A DNA stretch of 64,000 bases, taken from positions 372,001 to 436,000 of the forward strand of contig NZ_FPCG01000002.1 in NCBI RefSeq assembly GCF_900116905.1, written 5' to 3'. Below the pieces are notes generated by a model, which had not been told where the DNA came from, did no database searches, and saw nothing but the letters and a program-made list of their open reading frames with translations. Origin of the DNA: Micrococcus terreus (GTDB taxonomy: Bacteria; Actinomycetota; Actinomycetes; Actinomycetales; Micrococcaceae). The translations under genes were made by a program, and so were the position numbers. Of this stretch, positions 1-9,446 are shown in pieces. How positions within the stretch are numbered: position 1 is the stretch's first letter; each line of letters begins with the position of its first letter.

Positions 1-300
1 CCCGGTGGTGGCCAATCCCACATCGGCACCGAGCACTCTGCGGGCGCCCTGGGCCATCTGCACCGCGACGTCCCCGTCCACCGCCCCACGGCGGGCCAAG
101 AGGTCGCCGTCCACGCCGAGCACCTGCTCCTTGACGTGGTTCTGGTATGCGACCACGCCGCCCTGCAGGGTCCCGGAGGCTCCCGGGACATCGGCCAGCG
201 TGGCGGCCAGCAGCCCGGCGGTCAGGGATTCAGCGGTCGCCACGGTCAGTCCCCGCTCCAGCAGGGCCTGCACGACGACGGCCGGCAGCTCAGCGGGCAC
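1..300 (-). CDS. cinA: CinA-type nicotinamide-nucleotide amidase (C-terminal domain protein), cut by window edge
   Basis: Only the first 100 codons are inside the window; the gene runs off the left edge. The visible protein starts VPAELPAVVVQALLERGLTV and continues with ATAESLTAGLLAATLAD, the signature of the CinA C-terminal (PncC-like) domain, and then a typical GGVVAYQNHVK segment. The family deamidates nicotinamide mononucleotide in pyridine nucleotide salvage. The GTG start lies inside the end of pgsA (11-nt overlap), so translation is probably coupled. The protein begins directly with the amidase domain, so this is the short actinobacterial form without the N-terminal MoaB-like domain. 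The stop is not visible. Confidence 0.85.
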   Translation of the reverse strand, partial: MPAELPAVVVQALLERGLTVATAESLTAGLLAATLADVPGASGTLQGGVVAYQNHVKEQVLGVDGDLLARRGAVDGDVAVQMAQGARRVLGADVGLATTG

Positions 301-889
301 GATCGGCCATCGCGGTGGCTCGCAGGGCGATGGCCTGGCGGACGTAGTCCAGTCCGGTCACCACAGTGACCACCAGGGCCGCACCCATGGCGATCCAGCC
401 GGCCCAGGGCCACCAGTCCCCCACCACGGACCCCAGCGGCATCAGCAGCAGGCCCAGGGCCAGGGTCTGCAGCACGGTCTTGAGCTTGCCGCCACGTGAG
501 GCCGGCATGACGCCGTAGCGCAGGACCACGAACCGCATCAGGGTGATGCCCCACTCGCGGACCAGGATGACGATGGTCACCCACCACCACAGCTCGTTCA
601 GCAGGGAGAGCACCACCAGCGCGGAGCCGGTGAGCAGCTTGTCCGCAATGGGGTCGGCGATCTTGCCGAAGTCGGTGATCAGGCCGCGGGCCCGGGCGAT
701 GTCCCCGTCCAGCTTGTCCGTGTACATGGCCACGGCGAACACGGCGAAGGCCGCCCACCGCATGGCCAGGGAGTCCTGCCCGAAGCTCCCGCCGGCCCAG
801 AGGAACCAGACGAAGAGCGGGACCAGCAGGATCCGCACCGAGGTGAGGATGTTGGGCAGGTTCCAGTTGGAGACCCGCTCGGGACTCAC
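290..889 (-). CDS. pgsA: CDP-diacylglycerol--glycerol-3-phosphate 3-phosphatidyltransferase
   Basis: Makes phosphatidylglycerophosphate from CDP-diacylglycerol and glycerol-3-phosphate, the committed step to phosphatidylglycerol and cardiolipin, in the membrane. The CDP-alcohol phosphotransferase motif is visible as YTDKLDGDIARARGLITDFG followed by KIADPIADK, which gives the DG-x2-AR-x8-G-x3-D-x3-D pattern. Several hydrophobic membrane segments flank it. I chose the GTG at 889 because it overlaps the ftsK stop as GTGA; a GTG at 907 (six more residues, 22-nt overlap) is also possible. The length of 199 aa fits the family. The order ftsK-pgsA-cinA is usual in Actinobacteria. Confidence 0.93.
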   Translation of the reverse strand: MSPERVSNWNLPNILTSVRILLVPLFVWFLWAGGSFGQDSLAMRWAAFAVFAVAMYTDKLDGDIARARGLITDFGKIADPIADKLLTGSALVVLSLLNELWWWVTIVILVREWGITLMRFVVLRYGVMPASRGGKLKTVLQTLALGLLLMPLGSVVGDWWPWAGWIAMGAALVVTVVTGLDYVRQAIALRATAMADRAR

Positions 890-3800
890 CGGCCGGTCAG
901 CTGCCACGCGTCCTCACCGTCTTCCTCATCGCCGTAGCCGTCGTCGTACCAGTCCTGGGCCGGTCCGGCCGCCGCGGCGCGGCGGTCCAGGTCCTCGGCC
1001 ACCAGGTCCCGGGGCAGGGACTGGGCCACCAGCTCCTGGTCGGTGGGCCGATGCCCACCGGCGCTGACCGGCCGAGGCGGCCGGCCGTCGTCGTGCTGGG
1101 CCTGTCCGGTGTGCCCTGCAGGGTCCGGCGTGTCCGCATCGCGGTGGACCACATCCTCCTCGTACGCCTCCGGGGCGGCCTCACTGGGCGCGGCGGCCGG
1201 CGGGGTCTCTCCCTTGATGGTGGCGAGCACTCCGGCCAGGTCGTCCGGCTTGACCAGGACGTCGCGGGCCTTGGAGCCCTCCGAGGGGCCCACCACGCCG
1301 CGGGACTCCATCAGGTCCATCAGGCGCCCGGCCTTGGCGAAGCCGACCCGCAGCTTGCGCTGGAGCATGGAGGTGGAGCCGAACTGGGTGGTGACCACCA
1401 GCTCGGTGGCCTGCAGCAGCAGGTCCAGATCGTCCCCGATGTCCTCGTCGATGACCTTCTCGGTCTTCTCCGGGACCACGTCCTGGCGGTACTGCGCGGT
1501 CATCTGGGACTTCACATGCTCCACCACGGCGTGGATCTCGGACTCGTTGACCCAGGCGCCCTGGACGCGCATCGGCTTGGACTTGCCCATGGGCAGGAAC
1601 AGGGCGTCACCCTGACCCAGCAGCTTCTCCGCGCCGGGCTGGTCCAGCACCACGCGGGAGTCGGTGACCGAGGAGGTGGCGAAGGCCATGCGCGAGGGCA
1701 CGTTGGCCTTGATCAGACCGGTCACCACGTCCACCGAGGGACGCTGGGTGGCCAGCACCAGGTGGATGCCGGCGGCACGGGCCAGCTGGGTGATGCGCAC
1801 GATCGCATCCTCCACGTCCCGCGGGGCCACCATCATCAGGTCGGCCAGCTCGTCCACGATCACCAGCAGGTACGGGTAGGGCTTGAGCACGCGCTTGGAG
1901 TCCGGCGGCAGGGTGACCTTGCCGGCCCGGACGGCCTTGTTGAAGTCGTCCACATGCTTGTACCCGAACGCGGCGAGATCGTCATACCGGGTGTCCATCT
2001 CCCGCACCACCCACTGCAGGGCCTCGGCGGCCTTCTTGGGGCTGGTGATGATGGGGGTGACCAGGTGCGGCACGCCCTCATAGGCGGTGAGCTCCACGCG
2101 CTTGGGGTCCACCATGACCATGCGCACCTCGTCCGGGGTGGAGCGCATCAGGATGGAGGTGATCATCGAGTTCACGAAGCTGGACTTGCCCGCGCCGGTG
2201 GCGCCGGCCACCAGCATGTGCGGCATCTTGGCCAAGTTGGCCACCACGTAGCCGCCCTCCACGTCCTTGCCCACGCCCATCACCATGGGGTGATCGGTCT
2301 TGCGGGCGGCGTTGGAGCGCAGCACATCACCCAGGGCCACGACCTCCTTGTCCGCATTCGGGATCTCGATGCCGATCGCGGACTTGCCCGGGATGGGCGA
2401 GAGGATGCGCACGTCCGAGGACGCCACCGCATAGGAGATGTTCTTGGACAGGGCGGTGACCTTCTCCACCTTGGTGCCCGGAGCCAGCTCGATCTCGTAC
2501 CGGGTGACCGTGGGTCCTCGGGAGAACCCGGTGACCTCGGCGTCCACCTTGAACTGCTGCAGGGTCTCGCTGAGCGCCTGGACCACCTGGTCGTTGGCCT
2601 CAGAGCGCTCCTTGGGCGGAGGACCGGCCGGCAGCAGAGCCGAATCCGGCAGGGTGTAGGTGACGTCCCCGTCCAGATGCAGCTGCTCCGAGCGGGCCGG
2701 CATGGGCGGGATCTCGGCCGGGCGGGAGACCGCAGCGGCCTTCACCGCGGGAGCCGGTGCCGGCACGGTGGACAGCGCCTGGGTCTCCGGTCCGGTGGGC
2801 TGGCCGGAGTCATTCCCGACCTCGGCCCCCTCCTGGGTGCCCAGCCCCGCCTTCTCCTTGGCCCGGGCGATCGCCAGTTCCGAGGCGGTGGGGCGGCGCA
2901 CGCCGGCCGGCACCGCCGGAGCGGCAGGCGCGGCGTGCTCGGCATCGTCCTCACGCTGCTCGGCCGCGGAGGAGCCGCGTCCGGAGGAGAGGTTCGGGAT
3001 GGCCTCGGTGGCCGAGCCGTGCCGGTCCTGCCCGGCGTGGTCGGTCTCGTCGATCACCGCGGTCTCGTAGGCGTCACTGTGCTCGCCGTGCTGGCCGTCC
3101 GACCGGACGGAGGCGTCCTGGGGAGCGTCCTCGGCGGCTCCGCCCAGGCCGAACAGACCCTTGCGCTTCCGGCGCTGGGGGGTGGAGGAGCCGGAGCCCC
3201 GGGAACCCGTGCTGGCCCGGGCGTCCTTCTCGTCGTCGAGGTAGGACTGGTCGTGTGGGTCCTGTCCATCCCGGTCCGCCCGGGAGCCGTCCGCGTCCTG
3301 CGAGCCGGCCCCCTGCTTCCTCGCCGCCTTGCGCTCGCGGTGGGCGTCGTCGTCGTAGTCCTGTCCCATCAGCCACGCGTAGGCCCCGCGCAGGCGGGAG
3401 CCGATCTGGGTGACGGGGGTGGCGGTGATGATCAGCACGGAGAAGAAGGCCAGGGCGATCATCAGGGCCCAGACCGGCCACGGAGTGACCAGGGTGGCCA
3501 GCGGGCTGGTGGCCAGGTAGCCCACCATGCCTCCGCTGGCGAGCATGCTCTGGAAGGACTCGTTCACGCTGGGCACGCCGGCGGCCAGGTGGGCGATGCC
3601 GGCCACGGCCACGGTCAGCACGACCAGGCCGATCGAGATCCGCCCGTTGTCCCGATGCTCCGGGGCATGGCGGAAGCAGCGGACCGCGCCGATCAGCAGC
3701 ACGACCGGCAGGATCAGCGCGGCCCAGCCAAGGGTGCCAGCACCGATGTGGTGGACCACGGTGCCGTAGCCGGGGGTGCCGCGCAGGCCCCACCACTCCA

Positions 3801-4116
3801 CCGAGCCGATCACCAGGGCCAGGACCACCAGCAGCAGACCGGTGCCGTCGCGTCGGTCCTCCGGGGCGATCCGGACATCGCGGCCGATCTTGCGCACACC
3901 GGCGCCGACCGGGGTCGCGAAGGTCATCCAGAACGCGCGCAGGGCGCGGACCAGGAAGGGCTGTTGAGGCGCCTCTGGCTCCACGGTCTCCTGCCGCCGC
4001 GTGCGCGGCGTGCTGCTGGAGGACCGGGAGCTGCGGGCGCCCTGCGCCGAGGAGCTCTTCGAGGCACGGGTGGGCTTCGACTCGCTCTGGCGCGCGGGGG
4101 AAGTACGGGTCGCCAT
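886..4116 (-). CDS. ftsK: DNA translocase FtsK/SpoIIIE
   Basis: ATP-driven double-stranded DNA pump at the division septum; it clears chromosome ends and activates XerCD recombination. The protein (1076 aa) has four membrane segments in roughly residues 90-270 and then a long acidic, Ser/Gln-rich linker. The motor follows, with Walker A VAGATGAGKSS near residue 637 and Walker B LLVIVDELADLMM near 750. A winged-helix gamma domain (TTQFGSTSMLQRKLRVGFAK) lies near 900-960 and is followed by a variable acidic tail. The start is the ATG of MATRTSPARQSESK at 4116; an open frame continues upstream to 4194 but is not conserved-looking. The tail contains two copies of the dispersed GCCGTCGTCG repeat. 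Confidence 0.96.
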   Translation of the reverse strand: MATRTSPARQSESKPTRASKSSSAQGARSSRSSSSTPRTRRQETVEPEAPQQPFLVRALRAFWMTFATPVGAGVRKIGRDVRIAPEDRRDGTGLLLVVLALVIGSVEWWGLRGTPGYGTVVHHIGAGTLGWAALILPVVLLIGAVRCFRHAPEHRDNGRISIGLVVLTVAVAGIAHLAAGVPSVNESFQSMLASGGMVGYLATSPLATLVTPWPVWALMIALAFFSVLIITATPVTQIGSRLRGAYAWLMGQDYDDDAHRERKAARKQGAGSQDADGSRADRDGQDPHDQSYLDDEKDARASTGSRGSGSSTPQRRKRKGLFGLGGAAEDAPQDASVRSDGQHGEHSDAYETAVIDETDHAGQDRHGSATEAIPNLSSGRGSSAAEQREDDAEHAAPAAPAVPAGVRRPTASELAIARAKEKAGLGTQEGAEVGNDSGQPTGPETQALSTVPAPAPAVKAAAVSRPAEIPPMPARSEQLHLDGDVTYTLPDSALLPAGPPPKERSEANDQVVQALSETLQQFKVDAEVTGFSRGPTVTRYEIELAPGTKVEKVTALSKNISYAVASSDVRILSPIPGKSAIGIEIPNADKEVVALGDVLRSNAARKTDHPMVMGVGKDVEGGYVVANLAKMPHMLVAGATGAGKSSFVNSMITSILMRSTPDEVRMVMVDPKRVELTAYEGVPHLVTPIITSPKKAAEALQWVVREMDTRYDDLAAFGYKHVDDFNKAVRAGKVTLPPDSKRVLKPYPYLLVIVDELADLMMVAPRDVEDAIVRITQLARAAGIHLVLATQRPSVDVVTGLIKANVPSRMAFATSSVTDSRVVLDQPGAEKLLGQGDALFLPMGKSKPMRVQGAWVNESEIHAVVEHVKSQMTAQYRQDVVPEKTEKVIDEDIGDDLDLLLQATELVVTTQFGSTSMLQRKLRVGFAKAGRLMDLMESRGVVGPSEGSKARDVLVKPDDLAGVLATIKGETPPAAAPSEAAPEAYEEDVVHRDADTPDPAGHTGQAQHDDGRPPRPVSAGGHRPTDQELVAQSLPRDLVAEDLDRRAAAAGPAQDWYDDGYGDEEDGEDAWQLTGR

Positions 4117-4213
4117 GCTAGGTACCGTATCGCGGCGTGGCGCCGATCCCCCGGAGCAACACAGGACCGCCCTGGCCAGAGAGGCCGATCTCACGGTCCC
4201 CGCGCTGCGGGGC

Positions 4214-5899
4214 TCAGGCCTCCAGCACCACCGGGACGATCATCGGACGGCGGCGCAGCTTCCGGTTGACCCAGGTGCCGATGGTGCGGCGCACCACCTG
4301 TTGGAGCTGGTGCGTGGTGTGCTCGGCGTTGGCCTGCACCGCCTCCTCCAGGGCCCGGGCGATCTTGGGCTTGACGTCCTCGAACACGGAGTCGTCCTCA
4401 GCCACCCCGCGGGCGTGGATGTCCGGGCCGGAGACGATGGTCCCGGTCTGGCGGTTCACCACGGTGATCACCGAGATGAAGCCCTCCTCCCCCAGGATCC
4501 GGCGGTCCTTCAGATCCGAGTCGGTGATGGCGCCGACCGAGGAGCCGTCCACGTAGACGTAGCCGCACTCGACCTCGCCGACCACGCGCGCGCGGCCGGC
4601 CGTGAGGTCCACCACGGAGCCGTTCTCGGTCAGCAGCACGTTCTCCGTGGGGATCCCGGTGGACTCGGCGATGCGTCCGTTGGCGATCAGGTGCCGGGTC
4701 TCGCCGTGGACCGGCATGACCTGCACGGGCCGGACGATGTTGTAGCAGTAGAGCAGTTCGCCCTGGGAAGCGTGCCCGGAGACGTGCACCTTGGCCATGC
4801 CCTTGTGCACCACATCAGCCCCGAGCTTCATCAGGCCGTTGATCACGCGGAAGACGGAGTTCTCGTTGCCCGGGATCAGGGAGGAGGCCAGCACCACCAG
4901 GTCCCCGGGGGCGATCTGGATCCGGTGGTCGCCGTTGGCCATCCGGGCCAAGGCGGCCATCCGCTCGCCCTGGGAGCCGGTGGACATCAGCACCACCTGG
5001 TCGTCCGGCAGCTGGTCCACCTGCTTCAGGTCCACCAGGATGCCCTCGGGCACGTCCAGGTAGCCCAGCTGGGCGGCGATCCCCATGTTGCGCACCATGG
5101 ACCGGCCCACGAAGCAGACCTTGCGGCCGTGCATCCGAGCGGCGTCCAGCACCTGCTGCACCCGGTGGATGTGGGAGGAGAAGGAGGCCACGATGATCCG
5201 CCGCTGGGCCCGGGCGAAGAAGCCCTCCAGGACCGGGCCGATCTCCTTCTCCGTGGTGGTGAACCCGGGGACCTCGGCGTTGGTGGAGTCGGTGAGGAAC
5301 AGGTCCACGCCCTCCTCGCCCAGCCGGGCGAAGGCACGCAGGTCGGTGATGCGACCGTCGAGGGGCAGCTGGTCCATCTTGAAGTCGCCGGTGTGCAGGA
5401 TGGTTCCGGCCTCGGTGCGGATGGCCACGGCCAGGGCGTCCGGAATGGAGTGGTTGACGGCCACGAACTCGCACTCGAACGGTCCCAGCCGTTCGGTGTC
5501 CCCCTCTTTCACCGCGAGGGTGAGCGGGCGGATCCGGTGCTCCTCCAGCTTGGCCTCGATCAGCGCCAGGGTCAGGGTGGAGCCGATCAGCGGGATGCCC
5601 GGCTTCAGGCGCAGCAGGTAGGGCACGGCCCCGATGTGGTCCTCGTGACCGTGGGTCAGCACGATCCCGACGATGTCCTCGAGCCGGTCGCGGATGTAGT
5701 CCAGGTCCGGCAGGATCAGGTCCACGCCGGGCTGGTGCTCCTCCGGGAAGAGCACGCCACAGTCGACGATCAGGATCTTCCCGTCGATCTCGAACGTGGT
5801 CATGTTCCGGCCGACCTCGCCGATCCCGCCCAGCGGGACGATCCGGCAGGTCTCCGGCTGCAGCGCCGGAGGGGTGGACAGGCCTGTGCCTGAGGACAT
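4214..5899 (-). CDS. rnj: Ribonuclease J
   Basis: Metallo-beta-lactamase/beta-CASP ribonuclease with endo- and 5'-3' exonuclease activity in mRNA decay and rRNA maturation. The zinc motif LTHGHEDH is at residues 81-88. The order is MBL domain, beta-CASP domain with SHIHRVQQ, a return to MBL with VSGHASQGEL, and a C-terminal domain ending in RRPMIVPVVLEA. The 561-aa length is normal for the family. The gene lies 27 nt downstream of dapA on the same strand, a pairing common in Actinobacteria, so the two are probably co-transcribed. A gap of about 97 nt precedes ftsK. Confidence 0.95.
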   Translation of the reverse strand: MSSGTGLSTPPALQPETCRIVPLGGIGEVGRNMTTFEIDGKILIVDCGVLFPEEHQPGVDLILPDLDYIRDRLEDIVGIVLTHGHEDHIGAVPYLLRLKPGIPLIGSTLTLALIEAKLEEHRIRPLTLAVKEGDTERLGPFECEFVAVNHSIPDALAVAIRTEAGTILHTGDFKMDQLPLDGRITDLRAFARLGEEGVDLFLTDSTNAEVPGFTTTEKEIGPVLEGFFARAQRRIIVASFSSHIHRVQQVLDAARMHGRKVCFVGRSMVRNMGIAAQLGYLDVPEGILVDLKQVDQLPDDQVVLMSTGSQGERMAALARMANGDHRIQIAPGDLVVLASSLIPGNENSVFRVINGLMKLGADVVHKGMAKVHVSGHASQGELLYCYNIVRPVQVMPVHGETRHLIANGRIAESTGIPTENVLLTENGSVVDLTAGRARVVGEVECGYVYVDGSSVGAITDSDLKDRRILGEEGFISVITVVNRQTGTIVSGPDIHARGVAEDDSVFEDVKPKIARALEEAVQANAEHTTHQLQQVVRRTIGTWVNRKLRRRPMIVPVVLEA

Positions 5900-5926
5900 G
5901 GGCGGTGTCCCCTTTCTGGAGTACGG

Positions 5927-6850
5927 TCAGAAGGTGATGCCGGCCTCCGCCAGGTCGGCCTTGATCAGGTTCTCCTCCTCGGTGGTGGCCGCCGTCAGCG
6001 GCAGGCGCACTGTGGAGGTGGGCAGGATCCCCTGCCAGTGCAGGACGGTCTTGGCCGAGACGGCGCCCTGGATGTGGCCCATCACAGCACGTTGGATCGG
6101 ATCCAGGGCGAAGTGCTTCTCCCGGGCGGTGGCCAGGTCTCCGGCCAGGGCCGCGTCCACGAGCTCGCGATACAGCCCCGGGGCCACGTGGGCGCTCACC
6201 GAGACCACACCGACGGCGCCGAGCGACATCAGGGGCAGGGTCAGTCCGTCGTCCCCGGAGTACACCGCCAGGTCGGTCTGGGCCAGCACCTGAGTGGTGG
6301 AGTCGAAGTCGGCCTTGGCGTCCTTCAGTCCCTGGATGTTCGGGTGCTCGGCCAGGGCGATCAGGGTCTGCGGGTGGATGGGCATCACGGAGCGGCCCGG
6401 GATGTCGTAGAGCATCACGGGCAGGTCCGTGGACGAGGCGATGGTCTCGAAGTGACGCCGGATGCCCTCCTGGGAGGGCTTGTTGTAGTACGGGGTGACC
6501 AGCAGCAGTCCGTCCACACCGGCCTGCTGGGCCTGCCGGGAGAGGTGCACCGAGTGCGCGGTGTCATTGGTGCCGGTGCCCGCGATGACCTGGGCCCGGT
6601 CCCCCACGGCCTCGACGACCGCGCGGAACATCTGCACGTTCTCCTCGTCGGTCAGGGTGGAGGTCTCCCCGGTGGTGCCGGTGACGACCAGTCCGTCAGC
6701 GCCCTGGTCCACCAGGTGGGCGGCCAGCGCCTGCGCGGTGTCCAGGTCCAGTGCGCCCTCCTGGGTGAAGGGGGTGACCATGGCCGGGACCACGGTGCCG
6801 AAGGTGTGCTCAGAGCGAGCCGATGCCGAGGACGAAGAGGGTGCAGACAT
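5927..6850 (-). CDS. dapA: 4-hydroxy-tetrahydrodipicolinate synthase
   Basis: Condenses pyruvate with aspartate semialdehyde, the first step specific to lysine and meso-diaminopimelate synthesis. Visible motifs are GTTGE (residues 58-62), the YY pair at 121-122, the catalytic tyrosine in LYDIPGRS (Y148) and the Schiff-base lysine in GLKDA (K176). The ATG at 6850 gives 307 aa, the family size; an extension of 16 codons upstream has no family similarity. The gene is divergent from the membrane protein at 6892, so the 41-nt space must hold both promoters or very short leaders. dapB is separate, at 8673. Confidence 0.96.
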   Translation of the reverse strand: MSAPSSSSASARSEHTFGTVVPAMVTPFTQEGALDLDTAQALAAHLVDQGADGLVVTGTTGETSTLTDEENVQMFRAVVEAVGDRAQVIAGTGTNDTAHSVHLSRQAQQAGVDGLLLVTPYYNKPSQEGIRRHFETIASSTDLPVMLYDIPGRSVMPIHPQTLIALAEHPNIQGLKDAKADFDSTTQVLAQTDLAVYSGDDGLTLPLMSLGAVGVVSVSAHVAPGLYRELVDAALAGDLATAREKHFALDPIQRAVMGHIQGAVSAKTVLHWQGILPTSTVRLPLTAATTEEENLIKADLAEAGITF

Positions 6851-6891
6851 ACCGAATACGTTACACGCGGGGCGCCCACTACCGTGGAGCC

Positions 6892-8193
6892 ATGACACCT
6901 GCCGCCGCCCGCCCCCGCACCTCCTCCACCGGTGCAGCGCGGGCCCTGCGCGGGACCCGGCTGCGGGGTGTCGACGCCGCCCGGGGAATCGCCCTGCTGG
7001 GGATGATCGCCACGCACATCATGGCGCTGACGCGGGTCTCCGAGACTCCCGAGGGATTCTCGGTGGAGCCCACCTGGGTGGGGCTGCTCTTCGCCGGGAA
7101 GTCCTCAGCGCTGTTCGCCGTGGTCGCCGGCGTCGGACTGGCGCTGATGACCTCCACGCGCGGTGCGCCCGAGCGGGCCGGGCGCCCGCACCGGGGCCCT
7201 CGCCTGGCCTGGGACCGGCGCTATGTGGCCGTGCGCGCGGTGCTGCTGGCCGTCGTCGGGATGGCCTGTGGCCTGCTGGAGATGAACGTGGCCGTCATCC
7301 TGGTCCACTACGCCCTGCTGTTCCTGTGCGCCCTGCCGTTCCTCAGCCTGGGCGTGCGGGCGCTGGCCGGCTGGACCGTGGGCTGGGTGCTGCTCTCCCC
7401 CGTGCTGGCCGGGCTGATCGCGGTGGGAATGCGCTCGGCGGTGGGGGCAGAGGAGTACACACAGGGCTGGCGGCTGTGGTCCAATCCGACCTTCACCGAT
7501 CTCCTCTCCCAGCCGGCCCTGCTGGTCTGGGATGTGCTGCTGACCGGGTACTACCCGGTGCTGCAGTGGGTGGGATACGTGCTATTCGGCCTGAGCCTGG
7601 GGCGCCTGCCCCTGGGCCGATGGGCGACCGGACTGGCCCTGGCGGTCGGCGGTGCGGTGGTGGCCGCCGGCGCGTTCGGACTCTCCTGGATGCTGCTGGC
7701 CCAGGAGGGCGTGCGTGCCGAGCTGGCCGAGCGGACCGGAGTGGCCGAGGACCAGCTCGACTCCCAGCTGCTGACCGGATCCCACCTGTCTGCCGAGGCG
7801 GTCCAGGGCGAGCCGCTGTGGTTCATGCTCGCCGCGCCGCACACCGGCACGCCGTTGGATCTGCTGCTCACGTGCGGCACTTCCGCCCTGGTGCTGGGGG
7901 TGTGCCTGGTGGTGGTGCGGGCCCTGGATGCGGTGCCGGGCGGGGTGCTGAGCTGGGTGGTCCTGCCGCTGGCCGGTGCCGGTGCCCTGCCGCTGACCCT
8001 GTACGTGGGCCATCTGATCGCCCTGGACCTCTTCGAGGAGCCCACCTTCGATTGGCCTCGGGTCTCCCTGACGATCGTCTACTGGACGGCGTGCCTGGTG
8101 ATCGGCGCACTGGTCCGAGGGTTCGGCCGCCGTGGGCCTCTGGAGTGGGGCATGGGCCGGGTGGCCGGGACACTGGCCGGCCCGCGCCCGTAG
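6892..8193 (+). CDS. Multi-pass membrane protein, DUF418/HGSNAT-like acyltransferase family
   Basis: About 433 aa with roughly ten hydrophobic segments. The N-terminal RGVDAARGIALLGMIATHI is the signature seen in heparan-alpha-glucosaminide acetyltransferase-like and DUF418 membrane proteins. The C-terminal PLTLYVGHLIALDLF resembles the DUF418 end. By family it may move acyl groups across or onto envelope components, but the substrate cannot be read from sequence. It is the only plus-strand gene in the first 17 kb and is divergent from dapA. The ATG at 6892 follows GTGGAGCC, a usable ribosome site. The reverse-complement frame is open too but looks like codon-bias noise. Confidence 0.72.
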   Translation: MTPAAARPRTSSTGAARALRGTRLRGVDAARGIALLGMIATHIMALTRVSETPEGFSVEPTWVGLLFAGKSSALFAVVAGVGLALMTSTRGAPERAGRPHRGPRLAWDRRYVAVRAVLLAVVGMACGLLEMNVAVILVHYALLFLCALPFLSLGVRALAGWTVGWVLLSPVLAGLIAVGMRSAVGAEEYTQGWRLWSNPTFTDLLSQPALLVWDVLLTGYYPVLQWVGYVLFGLSLGRLPLGRWATGLALAVGGAVVAAGAFGLSWMLLAQEGVRAELAERTGVAEDQLDSQLLTGSHLSAEAVQGEPLWFMLAAPHTGTPLDLLLTCGTSALVLGVCLVVVRALDAVPGGVLSWVVLPLAGAGALPLTLYVGHLIALDLFEEPTFDWPRVSLTIVYWTACLVIGALVRGFGRRGPLEWGMGRVAGTLAGPRP

Positions 8194-8223
8194 GTCAGAC
8201 CAATCGGGGCGGCTCAGCTCGGC

Positions 8224-8661
8224 TCAGCCGTGGAACATCCCGGCGGCGCGGCGCATGGTGCCCCGGGCGCGGGTACGGTCTCCGGAGGCGTCGTAGGCCA
8301 GGGCCAGGCGGTACCAGGACCGCCAGTCCTGCGGTGCGGCCTCGGCCTCGGTGCGGTAGATCTCGAACTGGGCATCGGCCGCTGCCCGGTCCACACGTCC
8401 GCCTGGCGAGCGGGGCAGGTCATCGGCAGGCAGTGCGCCCTCGGACTCCAGGGTGCGGCCCATCCGCTCCATGGAGATCCCGAATCGGATCTCGCGGTAG
8501 AGGGTCCACAGTCCCACCGCCACGACCATGAGCACCGCCACGCCCAGGGCCTTGGCCACCGGCTGGGGCGCCTGGATGAAGCCGATCGCGGAGAGGACGG
8601 CCACCACGCTGAACAGCAGCATCAGGGCGATCACCCCGGCCAGCCAGAGTTTGGTCTTCAT
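8224..8661 (-). CDS. Small membrane protein with one TPR-like repeat
   Basis: 145 aa. Two hydrophobic segments near residues 5-27 and 35-57 form a hairpin anchor. A charged linker follows, then a single tetratricopeptide-like motif, APQDWRSWYRLALAYDASGDRTRARGTMRRAA, at the C-terminus. A lone TPR unit at the end of a membrane hairpin suggests a protein-contact role, but nothing more specific can be claimed. The gene begins 11 nt after the dapB stop and is almost surely co-transcribed with dapB. Confidence 0.7.
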   Translation of the reverse strand: MKTKLWLAGVIALMLLFSVVAVLSAIGFIQAPQPVAKALGVAVLMVVAVGLWTLYREIRFGISMERMGRTLESEGALPADDLPRSPGGRVDRAAADAQFEIYRTEAEAAPQDWRSWYRLALAYDASGDRTRARGTMRRAAGMFHG

Positions 8662-8672
8662 CTCGTCCTCCC

Positions 8673-9446
8673 TCAGCCCAGGTCCAGGTAGCCGTCGAGC
8701 CCATAGGTCAGTCCGGGGCGTGAGGCCACCGTGCGCAGGCCCAGCAGCACACCGGGCATGTAGGCCCCGCGGTCGAAGGCGTCGTGGCGGATGACCAGCT
8801 GCTCACCGGGACCGCCGAGCATGACCTCCTGATGTGCCACCAGTCCGCGCAGCCGCACCGCGTGCACCCGCACACCGTCCACCAGCGCTCCGCGCGCGCC
8901 GTCCGGGTCATGCGTGGTGGCGTCCGGGGAGGACCCGAGCCCGGCCTCCGCACGGGATGCGGCGATCAGTCCTGCCGTGCGCACCGCCGTGCCGGACGGG
9001 GCGTCCACCTTGTCCGGGTGGTGCATCTCCACGATCTCCACCGACTCGAAGTACCGGGCGGCCTGCGCGGCGAAGGCGCTGGCCAGCACCGACCCGACGG
9101 AGAAGTTCGGGGCGATCAGCACCCCCACCTGCGGGTGGGAGTCCAGCTGCCGGCTCAGCACGGCGCGCCGGTCATCACTCCAGCCGGAGGTCCCGACGAC
9201 GACGTGCAGCCCGTGCTCGACGGCGAAGGCCACATTCTGGGGTGAGGCATCCGGGACGGTCAGGTCCAGCACATGGGTGGCCCCGGCCTCCAGGATGGTC
9301 TCCAGGGGATCGGAGGATCCGAGCTGGGCCACCAGCTCCAGATCCGCGGCGCTCTCCACCGCCTCCACTGCCGGGCGGCCCATCTTCCCGGAGGCTCCGA
9401 GGATGGCCACGCGCGGACGGGAGGGGGTCTCAGCCGAAAAGGTCAT
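8673..9446 (-). CDS. dapB: 4-hydroxy-tetrahydrodipicolinate reductase
   Basis: NAD(P)H-dependent second step of the diaminopimelate/lysine branch. The nucleotide loop AILGASGKMGR is at residues 14-24, and the family signature HHPDKVDAPSGTA lies in the middle of the protein. With the ATG at 9446 it is 257 aa, a normal length. A second in-frame ATG at 9476 adds ten residues. Both candidate starts lie inside a perfect 17-bp inverted repeat (9441-9480), so the start region can fold into a strong hairpin in the mRNA. The GGAGG next to the 9446 ATG is only 2 nt away, which is unusually close. Confidence 0.93.
   Translation of the reverse strand: MTFSAETPSRPRVAILGASGKMGRPAVEAVESAADLELVAQLGSSDPLETILEAGATHVLDLTVPDASPQNVAFAVEHGLHVVVGTSGWSDDRRAVLSRQLDSHPQVGVLIAPNFSVGSVLASAFAAQAARYFESVEIVEMHHPDKVDAPSGTAVRTAGLIAASRAEAGLGSSPDATTHDPDGARGALVDGVRVHAVRLRGLVAHQEVMLGGPGEQLVIRHDAFDRGAYMPGVLLGLRTVASRPGLTYGLDGYLDLG

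Noticed and set aside
1-300. Truncated cinA as a pseudogene
   Set aside because: It is cut only by the window edge; the visible frame is intact.
1051-4269. Very long plus-strand open frame (over 1000 codons) antisense to ftsK
   Set aside because: Gly/His/Leu-rich translation typical of the antisense of high-GC genes; no domain, no ribosome site, and ftsK is clearly the coding strand.
4001-5893. 630-codon plus-strand open frame over rnj
   Set aside because: Antisense reading of RNase J with biased composition and no motifs.
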